Source of the DNA: Roseiarcus sp963813555
GTDB lineage: Bacteria; Pseudomonadota; Alphaproteobacteria; Rhizobiales; Beijerinckiaceae
Direction of reading: 5' to 3'
Assembly (NCBI GenBank): GCA_963813555.1
Contig: CAWEZX010000009.1
Coordinates: 248,001-312,000 of the forward strand
Length of the DNA stretch: 64,000 bases
Below the pieces are notes generated by a model. The model did not search any database. It worked only from the letters and a program-made list of their open reading frames with translations, and was not told where the DNA came from. Positions 35,179 through 44,481 of this stretch are shown one piece after another. Within the stretch, counting starts at the first letter, position 1; each line of letters begins with the position of its first letter. The position numbers and the translations under genes are program-made.

Positions 35179-36135
35179 ATGAAGACTCTCGCCAAGACGT
35201 TTGGCGTCGCCGCGCGCAATTTCACCGCCTATCCGGAAATGCCCAACGCGAAAGAGCTTGTCGAATACGGCGTCCGCGTCGAGGAACTCGGCTACAACTC
35301 GGTCTGGGTTTGGGACCACGTTCTGCTGGGCGTCGAGCCAAATTTCCCCATCATCAACTCGCTTACGGCATTGACCGGGATCGCCGCGCGCACGAGCCGC
35401 TTGAAGATCGGCACTGGCGTCCTCGTCTTGCCTCTGCGCAATCCATTGACACTCGCCAAACAGCTCTCCAGCATCGACCTTCTCTCCGAAGGGCGCCTCA
35501 TCATGGGCATGGCCTCCGGCTGGTACAAGCGCGAGTTCGACGCGGTCGGCACTGCGTTCGACAAACGCGGCAAACTCATGGACGAGAATCTCGAGATCAT
35601 GAAGCGGCTGTGGACGGAGCCAAAGGTCGACGGGAAATATATGAGCCACAACATTTCCGCCGCCGTGATGTACCCTAAGCCTTATCAAAAGCCGCGAATG
35701 CCGATCTTGATCGGCGGTTATGTGGACAAGGTGCTGCAGCGCGCAGCGACGGCTGGCGACGGTTGGCTCACCTATTTCTACCGCCCGGCCGACTTCAAGA
35801 AATCGTGGAACAAGATTTGTGGTTTCGCCGCGGAGGCTGGAAAGGACCCGGACTCGCTGCTCAACGCCGCGCAACTGCCGATAATGGTCGGGCCGTCCAA
35901 GGAGGCCGTGCGCGAAGACATGATGGACTGGCTGAACAAGGAGTGGGACTTTCCCGCGCATAGCGACTGCTCGCGCGAGAGCGCCATCATGGGCTCGGTC
36001 GACGATTGCGTGGCGCAGCTGCGCGAGCATTTCGCCGTTGGCGTGCAGAAGATTATCTTTGTTCCCTACAAATACCGCACGGACCAGATCGAGACGATTG
36101 CACGCGAGATCATCCCGCGCTTGAAATCGCTCTAA
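35179..36135 (+). CDS. LLM-class F420-dependent oxidoreductase, TIGR03619-like
   Basis: A 318-residue luciferase-like barrel enzyme. AKELVEYGVRVEELGYNSVW, VWDHVLLGVEPNFPI, KIGTGVLVLPLRNPLTLAKQ, LSEGRLIMGMASGWYKREF and PILIGGYVDKVLQRAA are typical of the TIGR03619 group. ATG 35179 follows GGAGGAAG. Co-transcription with the CoA-transferase pair places an F420H2-dependent reduction, or the reverse, next to acyl-CoA chemistry. Confidence 0.87.
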   Translation: MKTLAKTFGVAARNFTAYPEMPNAKELVEYGVRVEELGYNSVWVWDHVLLGVEPNFPIINSLTALTGIAARTSRLKIGTGVLVLPLRNPLTLAKQLSSIDLLSEGRLIMGMASGWYKREFDAVGTAFDKRGKLMDENLEIMKRLWTEPKVDGKYMSHNISAAVMYPKPYQKPRMPILIGGYVDKVLQRAATAGDGWLTYFYRPADFKKSWNKICGFAAEAGKDPDSLLNAAQLPIMVGPSKEAVREDMMDWLNKEWDFPAHSDCSRESAIMGSVDDCVAQLREHFAVGVQKIIFVPYKYRTDQIETIAREIIPRLKSL

Positions 36136-36169
36136 TCGACATGGGCGAGCAGTAAGGAAAGGCGGCTCG

Positions 36170-37450
36170 ATGACCGATCCGAACCATCAGAAAATCACCG
36201 ACAAGGTCGACGCCGGCCGCGAGCAAGCGATTGGCTTCCTGCAAAAGATGGTCGCCATTCCGAGCGTCACGGGAGACGAGGCTGCGATCCAGAAGTTCGT
36301 CTCGAACACGATGAAGGAGATCGGCCTTGAGGTCGATGTCTGGGACACTGATTGGGAAGCCCTCAAGAAGCATCCAGGCTATCGGCCGGTTCAGCGCGGG
36401 TACGAAGGGCGCCCCAATATCGTCGGCGTGTTGAAAGGTATGGGCGGCGGCCGGTCGCTCCTGCTCAACGGCCACACCGACGTCATTCCGGTCGGCGAGG
36501 GCTGGAGCGACGATCCGTGGTCGGGGCGGATCAAGTACGGGCGCATTTATGGGCGCGGGTCTTGCGACATGAAGAGCGGCGTCGCAAGTCACATCCTCGC
36601 CGTTCGATACCTCAAGGAACTCGGCCTCACTCCTAAAGGCGACGTCATGATCAACGTAGTCATCGACGAGGAAGTGAGTGGGCACGGCACGCTCGACACC
36701 GTGATTCGGGGCTACAAAGCGGACGCCGGCATTTCTGGCGAGACCAGCGACCTCGCCGTGCAGCCGGCCTGCATCGGCCGTATCTGGTTCGAGATTGAGG
36801 TTCACGGCAAACCGGCCGGCATCCAGAAGCGCTACGAGGGCGTAAGCGGCATTGATCTCGGCAACAAGGTCGCCAAGGCGGTCGCGGATCTCGAGGCCAA
36901 GCGCGTCGCGACTGTGACCCATCCGCTCTATCCGAGCCCGATCAATTCGCTGCCGTGCATCGTCGGGAGTTTTCAAGCAGGCGGCTATCCGAGCGCCTTC
37001 CCGGCCAACTGCCTGCTCAAAGGGAGCATTGGCACCGTCCCTGGCGAAGACCACGAAGGCGTCAAACAGAGCCTGGTCGATCAGGTGGCGCGCGCCGCCG
37101 CATCGGATCCTTGGATGAAGGACCATCCGCCGAAGGTTCGGTTTGTCGGCTATGACGCTGAGGCCTCGGAGATCTCACGCGATCATCCGATCGTCGCGAC
37201 AGTATCGCGCGCCTATACCGAGATTACCGGTAAAGCTCCAGTGATCACCGGCCGGCAGGGAGCCGCGGATACGCGCTTCCTCAACCGTTACGGCAATACG
37301 CCGACGGTCATTTTCGGACCCGGCTCGACGGCTGTCATGCACGCCGACGACGAATATGTCTCGATTGACGACTACCTCACGTCGATCAAGGTGATGGCGC
37401 TGGCGATCTACGACTGGTGCAACGCCGAGCCGATCCGCAAGAACGCGTGA
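36170..37450 (+). CDS. M20-family peptidase (ArgE/DapE type)
   Basis: A 426-residue zinc hydrolase. Metal ligands are in LLLNGHTDVIPVGEGW (His-x-Asp), the bridging Asp in IYGRGSCDMKSG and the catalytic Glu pair in NVVIDEEVSGHG, with a His near the end in GSTAVMHADDEYV. It likely removes an N-acyl or carbamoyl group. It lies 34 bp after the LLM gene. It belongs to a different branch from the frameshifted M20 at 22129, so the two are not duplicates. Confidence 0.88.
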   Translation: MTDPNHQKITDKVDAGREQAIGFLQKMVAIPSVTGDEAAIQKFVSNTMKEIGLEVDVWDTDWEALKKHPGYRPVQRGYEGRPNIVGVLKGMGGGRSLLLNGHTDVIPVGEGWSDDPWSGRIKYGRIYGRGSCDMKSGVASHILAVRYLKELGLTPKGDVMINVVIDEEVSGHGTLDTVIRGYKADAGISGETSDLAVQPACIGRIWFEIEVHGKPAGIQKRYEGVSGIDLGNKVAKAVADLEAKRVATVTHPLYPSPINSLPCIVGSFQAGGYPSAFPANCLLKGSIGTVPGEDHEGVKQSLVDQVARAAASDPWMKDHPPKVRFVGYDAEASEISRDHPIVATVSRAYTEITGKAPVITGRQGAADTRFLNRYGNTPTVIFGPGSTAVMHADDEYVSIDDYLTSIKVMALAIYDWCNAEPIRKNA

Positions 37451-37537
37451 GGTGATCGCCGCCTTTCGAGTTGAACGGGACACGCAATGGGGGCGCTGTA
37501 AGCTTGGCCAGGAGTCGCCGCTGAAGAAGGTGGTCAC

Positions 37538-39902
37538 ATGAGCGGTCAGGGCGTAGGCGCCTCAGTCAAGCGTAAGGAGGACGACCGCTTCCTGCGCGGG
37601 CGCGGCCAGTATGTCGGCGATATCCGCCTCGCGGGCATGAAAGACGTGGCTTTCGTCCGCTCGCCGCTCGCACACGCAAAGCTACACGCCCTCCACATTC
37701 CCGACGAGAATCGCGGTAAGGCGTTTACTGCCGCCGACCTACTCGGCGTGAAGCCGATCATCGCCGCGTCTGGCCTCGCTGGATTCAAGGCGTCCGAGCA
37801 ACCAGTGCTCGCCAGCCAGAAGGTGCGCCAGGTCGGCGAACTCATTGCGACGTGCGTCGGCCGGACGCGGGCGGAGGCTGAGGATGTCGCCGCAAGCGTC
37901 GAGGTCGATCTCGAAGAGCTGCCGGCCGTGCACGACATGCTGGCGGCGCGCTTGCCGAACGCGCCGCTCCTGCATGAGCATTGGGGCGATAACACATTCC
38001 TTGAGACGTTCGTCGACATCAATATCGAAGCTGCGTTCGACGCGCCAATCAAGGTCACGCGCGAGATTTCCACCGCCCGCCAATGCATGGCCCCGATCGA
38101 GGGCCGCGGCACGGTCGCCTATTGGGACAGCCGCATGGACCAGCTCGTTCTGTACACGGGCAGCCAGATGCCCCACATCGTGCGCACAGGCCTCGCGGAA
38201 TGCCTCGGGCTTATGCAAACGCAGGTCCGCATCGTCTCGCCGGATGTCGGAGGCGGCTTCGGCTACAAAGGCATCCTTTTGCCGGAGGACGTCTGCCTCG
38301 GATGGCTGGCGATGCGGTGTGGACATCCGGTGCGTTGGCTTGAGGACCGGCGCGAGCACCTCATCGCCAGCGCCAATTGCCGGGAGCATCATTACCGCAT
38401 CACCGCCTACGCAGATCGCGACGGAACGCTGCGCGGCGTCGATTGTGAGGCGACCGTGGATTCGGGCGCCTATTCTTCCTATCCCTTCTCGGCCTGCCTT
38501 GAGGCAGCGCAGGTCGCGAGCATTCTGCCCGGCCCTTATGATTTCCCATCCTATCGCTGCGCACCTGGTCGGTCGCGACCAACAAATGCCCGATCCTTCC
38601 TTATCGGGGCGTCGCGCGGACAGGAGTTTGCTACGCGCTCGAGCTCATGCTCGATCTCATCGCGCGCGAGGCGGGGCTCGAGCCGTTCGAGGTGCGGATG
38701 AAGAACCTCGTCCGGCCCGAGCAGATGCCGTTCGACAACATCACGAAAAAGCATTTCGACAGCGGCGACTATCCCGAAGCGCTGCGCCGGGCGCTGGCGG
38801 CGGCCGACCTCAAGGGCGTTCGCGAGCGCCAAAAGCGCGGCGAGCCGGATGGACGCCTCATCGGTATCGGCCTGGCAGTCTATTGCGAGCAGGGCGCGCA
38901 TGGCACGTCGGTTTACGCCGGTTGGGGCATTCCCATGGTGCCGGGACATGAACAAGCCACAGCGCGCATGACTCCCGACGGAGGGCTTGAGCTGAGGGTC
39001 GGCGTTCACTCGCATGGGCAAGGCATGGAGACCACCCTAGCCCAGGTGGCGCATGAAATTCTCGGGATCGAGATCGCCAAAATCAAGCTCGTCCACGGCG
39101 ATACGGAATACACGCCCTATTCGACCGGAAGCTGGGGCTCGCGCAGCGCGGTGATGGCTGGCGGCGCCGTCGCAACCGCGGCGCGAGAAGTGGCGCGTCT
39201 CGCGAAAGCAATCGGAGCGCATCTGTTGCAGACCGACGCTGAAATCCGTCGTGTTGCGCGACGGCGCAGTTCACGGGCAATCCGGCAGCGTTTCTCTCGC
39301 GGAAATCGCCCACACCTGGTATCGGCGTCCTCAGGATCTTCCAGTTTCGGTCGATCCCCGCGGCCTCGAAAGCGACGATCGGCTATAAGCCGGGCCGCGA
39401 CACGGGCACGTTCAGCTATGCCGGCCATATTGCGACTGTCGCCGTCGACCCCGAGACCGGGGACATCGAGATTCTCGATTACGTCATCGTCGAGGATGGC
39501 GGCAAGCTCATCAATCCTATGGTGGTGGACGGTCAGATCTATGGCGGTTTTGCTCAGGGCGTCGGCACGGCGCTCTACGAGGAGATGAACTTTGACTCCT
39601 CGGGCCAACCGCTTGCGTCGACCTTCGCTGACTATCTTCTTCCGGGTCCGACAGAAGTTCCCGCACCGCGGCTGGACCATATGGAGACGCTTGCGCCCTA
39701 CACTGAATTTGGCGTGAAGGGGCTCGGCGAAGGCGGCGCGATCGCTCCGCCCGCGGCGCTCGGCAATGCAGTCAACGACGCCTTGCTCCCCCTCGGAGCC
39801 GAACTCCTTCATTCACCGATGACGCCGCGTCGCGTGCTTGAGGCGATTGCGGGCGCCAAGCGTGAGAAAACGCCGGTCGAGTTCGAGGAAATGGGGGGGT
39901 AA
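37538..39902 (+). pseudogene. Molybdenum hydroxylase large subunit (CoxL/XdhB-like), three frameshifts
   Basis: A Mo-cofactor subunit of the xanthine-dehydrogenase/CO-dehydrogenase family. The first frame has SVKRKEDDRFLRGRGQYVGD, ARQCMAPIEGRGTVAYWDS and VSPDVGGGFGYKG. The second has MKNLVRPEQMPFDN and VHSHGQGMETTLAQVAHEIL. The third has NPMVVDGQIYGGFAQGVGTA and the active-site Glu in FGVKGLGEGGAIAPP. Frames change near 38565, 39243 and 39370; all else is well kept and total length is normal. It would hydroxylate an organic, perhaps heteroaromatic, substrate. It is either a young pseudogene or suffers base-call errors. Confidence 0.85.
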
Positions 39903-40726
39903 AGCCAGTCAATTTCGACTATGCCCGTCCGAGAGATGTTGAGGCGTCGCTGTCGCTGCTCGCCGAGGAAGGACGTTCCGTCAAGGTCATAGCCGGAAGT
40001 CAGTCGCTAGGGCCTATGCTCAACATGCGCCTCGTCCAGCCGGAACTTCTCGTCGATATCACCGGCATCGACGAACTTCGACAGGTCAAAGAGGACGCTG
40101 ACGGAGTCGTGATCGGCGCCTGCATCACCCACTCCGATATTGAAGACCGCCGTGTGCCGGATGTGACCGGCGGCGCGCTGCCCAGCGTCGCTCATGGCAT
40201 CGCCTATCGCGCGGTGCGCAACCGAGGCACGATCGGGGGAAGCCTCACCCATGCCGACCCGTCGGCGGACTGGATTTCAATTCTCGCGGCGCTCGGCGCG
40301 TCAGTGACCCTGCGCGGCCCGGAAGGCACGCGGACAATCCCGGTCGAGGGTTACATGCTCGGCGCGCTTGAGGCCGATCTCCGACCGGGGCAACTGCTCG
40401 TTTCAGTGAAGGCGCCGCGGCTCGGCCGCTTCGCCCGCTGGGGCTATCATAAGATCTGCCGCAAGACTGGCGAATTCGCGCATGCGATTGGAGCCGTCGT
40501 CGTCGATCCCGAGCGCGGCGTTTGCCGAGCGGTCATCGGGGCGACTGGGGCGCGTCCGATTATCATCGCCGACGCCCGCCCCATCATCGCCGACGGCGCT
40601 CCCGAACGCTTCGACGGCCGAGCCGCCGACGAGTTGGCGAGCTCAGCCGGCATGAACGATTCCCTGGAACGCCAGACGCATGTCGTCGCCCTGCGGCGCG
40701 CCGTCGAACGGGCCAGCGGCCGATGA
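39899..40726 (+). CDS. Molybdenum hydroxylase FAD subunit (CoxM-like), start codon unclear
   Basis: The frame opens KPVNFDYARPRDVEASLSLL, then IAGSQSLGPMLNMRLVQPEL with the FAD pyrophosphate loop, SVAHGIAYRAVRNRGTIGGS, THADPSADWISILAALGAS and KICRKTGEFAHA. This gives a normal 275-residue subunit. The first codon is GTA at 39899, where homologues start at this lysine with ATG or GTG; a G-to-A change may have killed a GTG start. An internal ATG at 40016 would drop the N-terminal part of the FAD domain. It overlaps both neighbours by 4 bp. Confidence 0.78.
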   Translation, partial: VKPVNFDYARPRDVEASLSLLAEEGRSVKVIAGSQSLGPMLNMRLVQPELLVDITGIDELRQVKEDADGVVIGACITHSDIEDRRVPDVTGGALPSVAHGIAYRAVRNRGTIGGSLTHADPSADWISILAALGASVTLRGPEGTRTIPVEGYMLGALEADLRPGQLLVSVKAPRLGRFARWGYHKICRKTGEFAHAIGAVVVDPERGVCRAVIGATGARPIIIADARPIIADGAPERFDGRAADELASSAGMNDSLERQTHVVALRRAVERASGR

Positions 40727-41937
40727 GCAAAGTCAGCCTGATGGTCAACGGCAGCGTACTGAGCGCCGAGGTCGAGCCGCGCACCCATCTCGCCGACCTG
40801 TTGCGCGAAACACACAACCTTACCGGCACCCATATCGGCTGCGAGCACGGCGTCTGCGGCGCCTGCACGCTGCTCGTCGACGACGTACCGATACGTTCTT
40901 GCGTCACCTTCGCGGTCGCTTGCGAAAACGCCAAAGTCACCACGATCGAAGGCCTCGACGAGGACGAGATCGCGCGCGAGCTGAGAGCGGCATTCACGGC
41001 TCATCATGCGTTGCAATGCGGCTATTGCACGCCCGGCATGATTGTTTCGGCGCGCGACGTCGTGCTGCGCATGGAGGCGCCGACTGAGCATGAGATCCGT
41101 GTCGCGATGAGCGGCAATCTCTGCCGATGCACCGGCTATGTCGGCATAGTGCGCGCGATCCAGAGCGTCGTTGCCGACCGTCGTGCGCGCGGCGTCGCCT
41201 CTGTCCCTGGAGGCGGGCGCGAGCTTTTGGGGCCGGCCGGATCGGGTCGCGCCGGCGAAATGCGCGCGGCCACCGCCGCGGCCGTCGCTTCCGCCGGCGT
41301 TCGCGCCGCATCACAACCCACTGCGACAAACGCAGCCGAACGCATCGACGCCGATTGGAAGCCGCAGGTCGAATTCCGGCAGACCTTCGTTATCGCTCAT
41401 CCAGTCGAACAGGTATGGGCCTTCTTTGGCCGAGTTGAAGACGTAGCGGCGTGTCTGCCCGGCGCTTCGCTTGATGGCGGCGAGAAGGACGGTACGGTCA
41501 CGGGCAAGATCAGGGTGAAGGTCGGTCCGATCTCGGCCGAGTTTGGCGGCGTTGCGCAGATCACGCATGACGACAAGACGCGCCGCGGCACAATCCTGGG
41601 CTCTGGACGCGACACGCGCAGCAACTCAGCGACGCGCGGCATCATTGCTTATTCCGTCAAGCCGGACGAGTGCGGAGCCGGCTCCCGCGTCGATGTCGAT
41701 GTCGGCTACACGCTTACGGGAATGTTGGCGCAATTCAGCCGCTCGAGCTTGGTCAAGGACCTGGCAAGCCGTCTGACGGCCGCCTTCGCGCAAAATCTCG
41801 AGGCGCGTCTTTCTATTGGGAGCGAAGGCGCAGCGGCGCCTCCCATGATTCGAGAACTGAACGCTGGTTCGTTGATCACGACGGTGCTGCTTGGCAAGAT
41901 GAAGGACTTCTTCGGGAGATTCTTCGGTCGCTCCTGA
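40723..41937 (+). CDS. Fused [2Fe-2S] subunit (CoxS-like) and CoxG/SRPBCC domain
   Basis: A 404-residue fusion. Residues 1-160 are the two-cluster iron-sulphur subunit. Plant-ferredoxin-type cysteines lie at 40, 45, 48 and 60 (GCEHGVCGACTL), and the second cluster is at C99, C102, C134 and C136 (QCGYC, LCRCTGY). After an Ala/Gly-rich linker, residues about 225-370 form a CoxG-like domain (FVIAHPVEQVWAFFGRVEDV, ACLPGASLDGGEKDG, VGYTLTGMLAQFSRSSLVKD). A short C-terminal amphipathic tail follows. CoxG anchors CO dehydrogenase to the membrane, so the fusion may tether this hydroxylase. Confidence 0.88.
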   Translation: MSKVSLMVNGSVLSAEVEPRTHLADLLRETHNLTGTHIGCEHGVCGACTLLVDDVPIRSCVTFAVACENAKVTTIEGLDEDEIARELRAAFTAHHALQCGYCTPGMIVSARDVVLRMEAPTEHEIRVAMSGNLCRCTGYVGIVRAIQSVVADRRARGVASVPGGGRELLGPAGSGRAGEMRAATAAAVASAGVRAASQPTATNAAERIDADWKPQVEFRQTFVIAHPVEQVWAFFGRVEDVAACLPGASLDGGEKDGTVTGKIRVKVGPISAEFGGVAQITHDDKTRRGTILGSGRDTRSNSATRGIIAYSVKPDECGAGSRVDVDVGYTLTGMLAQFSRSSLVKDLASRLTAAFAQNLEARLSIGSEGAAAPPMIRELNAGSLITTVLLGKMKDFFGRFFGRS

Positions 41938-42015
41938 CGCGCTCGCGCTTGCGCACTGACTGGTGGGGGCGGGAGCAAACTGGAATGCTCTTCCCGTCTG
42001 TCGTATGGAGAACCG

Positions 42016-42765
42016 ATGGGGAAGTTTTCCACGATATACGATCGCAGCCGCGTGCCGCTCTATCTTCAGGTCGCCTCGGTGATGCGCCAGCGCATCAATT
42101 CAGGCCGCTGGGCGGAGGGCCAGCAAATTTCCACGCTGGAGGAGCTCGAGGAGGAATTCGGCTTGGCGCGGGTGACGATTCGCCAGGCGATCGAACTCTT
42201 GCGCGCCGAGGGTCTGCTGCAGGCGCAGCAAGGCAGGGGAACCTTTGTTTCCGGCAGACCGGCGAACAATCGCTGGCTCAATCTCGCGACGGATTTCGAT
42301 TCTCTGGTCGAGTCGATCCGCAGCAATGTGCTGAAGCGAGTGTTCATCCAGCGCGACGCCGAGCCGCCGGACCTCGTCCCCGGCGAGGGGAATCCGGCGA
42401 AGGCATATACCTTCCTCAGAAGCGTCCAGTTCAACGGCGGCAAGCCCTTTTCGGTCGTCAACCTGCACCTCGATCAGCGGTTGTTCTTGCGCGATAGCAA
42501 GCGCTTCACGCGCTCAGCCGCGCTGCCGAAGATCGTCGAGATGGAAGACGTGGTTGTCACCCACGCCTATCAAACGTTCACGATCGGCGTCGCCGATCCG
42601 GAAACCGCCGATCTGCTCGAGATAGGCCTCGGCGAGCCGACGGCTGACTGCCATCTCACAGTCATCGACGACAACGGCCTCGCGATATACGTCGCCGATA
42701 TCCACTACCTCAAGAACTGCTTCGTCTTGCGCAACGATCTGCTCAAGGGCGTCGCGCCACGATAG
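42016..42765 (+). CDS. GntR-family transcriptional regulator (HutC/UTRA type)
   Basis: A 249-residue regulator. The N-terminal winged helix is VPLYLQVASVMRQRINSGRW, LEELEEEFGLARVTIRQAIE and AEGLLQAQQGRGTFVSG. The C-terminal UTRA effector domain follows (YTFLRSVQFNGGKPFSVVNL, AYQTFTIGVADPETADLLEI, IYVADIHYLKNCFVLRNDL). It lies between the Mo-hydroxylase genes and the liv importer in the same direction and probably senses the substrate or an intermediate of this catabolic island. Confidence 0.9.
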   Translation: MGKFSTIYDRSRVPLYLQVASVMRQRINSGRWAEGQQISTLEELEEEFGLARVTIRQAIELLRAEGLLQAQQGRGTFVSGRPANNRWLNLATDFDSLVESIRSNVLKRVFIQRDAEPPDLVPGEGNPAKAYTFLRSVQFNGGKPFSVVNLHLDQRLFLRDSKRFTRSAALPKIVEMEDVVVTHAYQTFTIGVADPETADLLEIGLGEPTADCHLTVIDDNGLAIYVADIHYLKNCFVLRNDLLKGVAPR

Positions 42766-43224
42766 CGGCGCTGCGGCCCACGAGCGTCGCGCCGTGGCCG
42801 GCGGATGCGGCGACCAAGCTTCAGTCGGGATCGGACCCGACCACACAGCGTAGGGGCGGGTTCGCGTCCGGAAGGAGCCGGATTTCGAGGGCTTCGACTT
42901 GACGTCGGCGCACCTGAATGACGGCGCTCTTTGCTATTGATCGCCCGAAAAATATGGACAATAGTGGTACTAAGGATAGCATGATAGTGTGACTTTCGGT
43001 GCGTTCAGCATTCAACATGAATTCGCGATGGCCTTCGCGTGAATGCGGTCGAACCGGAGAGGCGGTTCAGCGCCGCCACCGCAAGCCGGCAGCTTATCGC
43101 CTCAAAGAGACCAACGGGCGCTCTTTGGGCCAGTCGAGCGCGCAAAGTAAAAGGAAGCAAGGTTTTTCGTGAGGGCGCGGAGCCAGTTGCGAGGCGTGTA
43201 CGTAAAAGGGAAGGGAGAGGGCTG
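42766..43224. promoter_or_regulatory. 459-bp intergenic region before livK, with putative promoter
   Basis: No gene-like ORF is supported. An AT-richer patch at 42942-42992 contains GGTACTAAGGATAGCATGATAG, here written only as key parts ACTAAGGATAG and ATGATAG, shared with the region before 33429. The segment 43039-43224 is open but has no recognisable product; the liv signal peptide starts at 43225 after AGGGAGAGG. Confidence 0.4.
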
Positions 43225-44379
43225 ATGCATCGAATTCTTCTTAAAGCGCTGCTCTGCGCGGCCGGCGCACTCGTGTTGGCGGGCGCCGCTTCGGCTCAGG
43301 ACGCGGTGAAGATTGGCGTCACGCAGCCTCTCACTGGCGCGTTCGCCGCCGACGGCAATTATGTGGCGCAGGGCACCAAGCTCGCCGCGGACGCGATCAA
43401 CAAGGCCGGCGGAGTGGACGGCAAGCAGCTCCAGCTCGTCATTGAGGACAACAAGTCGAACCCGACCGAGGCGGCCGCGACTGCCGAGCGTTTGATCGTC
43501 CAGGACAAGGTTCCAGTCATGTTGGGCGCGTGGGGTTCGTCGCTCACCTTTGCCGTTATGCCCAAGCTTGAGGAATATAAGGTGCCGATGCTGGTGGAGA
43601 CGTCCTCGTCGGGCAAGATCACCACCTCCGGCAATCCTTACATCTTTCGCATCAGCCCCACCTCGGAGATGGAGGCCAAGGCTTTCGCCCCGCTGGCCAA
43701 GACCATGGGCATCAAGAAGGCCGACTTCCTCGCGACCAACGATGATTTCGGCAAGGGCTCCATGCAGGAGTTCACCAAGATGCTGAAGGCGAATGGCGTA
43801 GAGATTGGCGCTTCCGAGACCATGGGCGAGGATGCGACCGATCTGTCGGCGCAACTCGCTACGATCAAGGCGTCCGGCGGCGATACGATCTTCGTCACCA
43901 CGGACGTCAAGCAACTCACCCTTATCCTCAAGCAGGCCAAGGATCAGCAAGTGACTGCCCGCATCATTACAACGGGCGGCTCGGTCTCGCCCGATCAGCT
44001 TATTGAGCAGGCGGGCGACGCGGCTAACGGCTCGTATCACCTGGTCTTCTTCACGCCCTGGTTTCCGGACGCTGTGAAGAACCCTGAGGCCGCCAAGGCG
44101 TTCATGGAAGCCTGGAAAGCGGCCAAATACGATGTCGGCGGCTTGACCGAAGGCTTTGGTGGATGGGACGGCGTCTACACCATCGCGGCGGCGATCAAGG
44201 ACGTCGGCGGCAAGGTGGACGCGGAATCAATCGCCAAGGCGCTGTGGGGCGTCCATGTGAAGGGCGTCAATGGCGACATCGCGTTCATCAAGCAAGGACC
44301 TGCCGGCAAGGGGAGTGGCCAGAGCGTGCCCAGCGTCTATCTGGTGAAGATCGACGGCGGCAAGGTCGTGAAGCAATAG
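43225..44379 (+). CDS. livK: Liv-type ABC importer substrate-binding protein
   Basis: A 384-residue periplasmic protein of the peripla-BP-6 group. The signal peptide is MHRILLKALLCAAGALVLAG with cleavage after ASA. Conserved parts are VKIGVTQPLTGAFAADG, NYVAQGTKLAADAINKAGGV, VMLGAWGSSLTFAVMPKLEE and ATNDDFGKGSMQEF. This family binds branched-chain amino acids, amides, urea or aromatic acids. Here the context suggests the organic substrate of the pathway. ATG 43225 was chosen for the signal peptide. Confidence 0.9.
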   Translation: MHRILLKALLCAAGALVLAGAASAQDAVKIGVTQPLTGAFAADGNYVAQGTKLAADAINKAGGVDGKQLQLVIEDNKSNPTEAAATAERLIVQDKVPVMLGAWGSSLTFAVMPKLEEYKVPMLVETSSSGKITTSGNPYIFRISPTSEMEAKAFAPLAKTMGIKKADFLATNDDFGKGSMQEFTKMLKANGVEIGASETMGEDATDLSAQLATIKASGGDTIFVTTDVKQLTLILKQAKDQQVTARIITTGGSVSPDQLIEQAGDAANGSYHLVFFTPWFPDAVKNPEAAKAFMEAWKAAKYDVGGLTEGFGGWDGVYTIAAAIKDVGGKVDAESIAKALWGVHVKGVNGDIAFIKQGPAGKGSGQSVPSVYLVKIDGGKVVKQ

Positions 44380-44481
44380 CGGCCGGCCTCGCAGCCGGAA
44401 GAAACCGCGCTCGCCGACGAGGCCTCACGGCGAGCGGCGGGCCGTCCAAAATATCGCGGAACGCCTGCGGCCCGGCCAAGG

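Noticed and set aside
34129..36030. A 633-codon minus-strand open frame across the CoA-transferase and LLM genes
   Set aside because: It crosses several well-supported genes and shows no domain; an antisense shadow of GC-rich codons.
22129..37450. The two M20 genes as a duplication
   Set aside because: Lengths, spacing of metal motifs and surrounding sequences differ clearly; they are different branches of the family.
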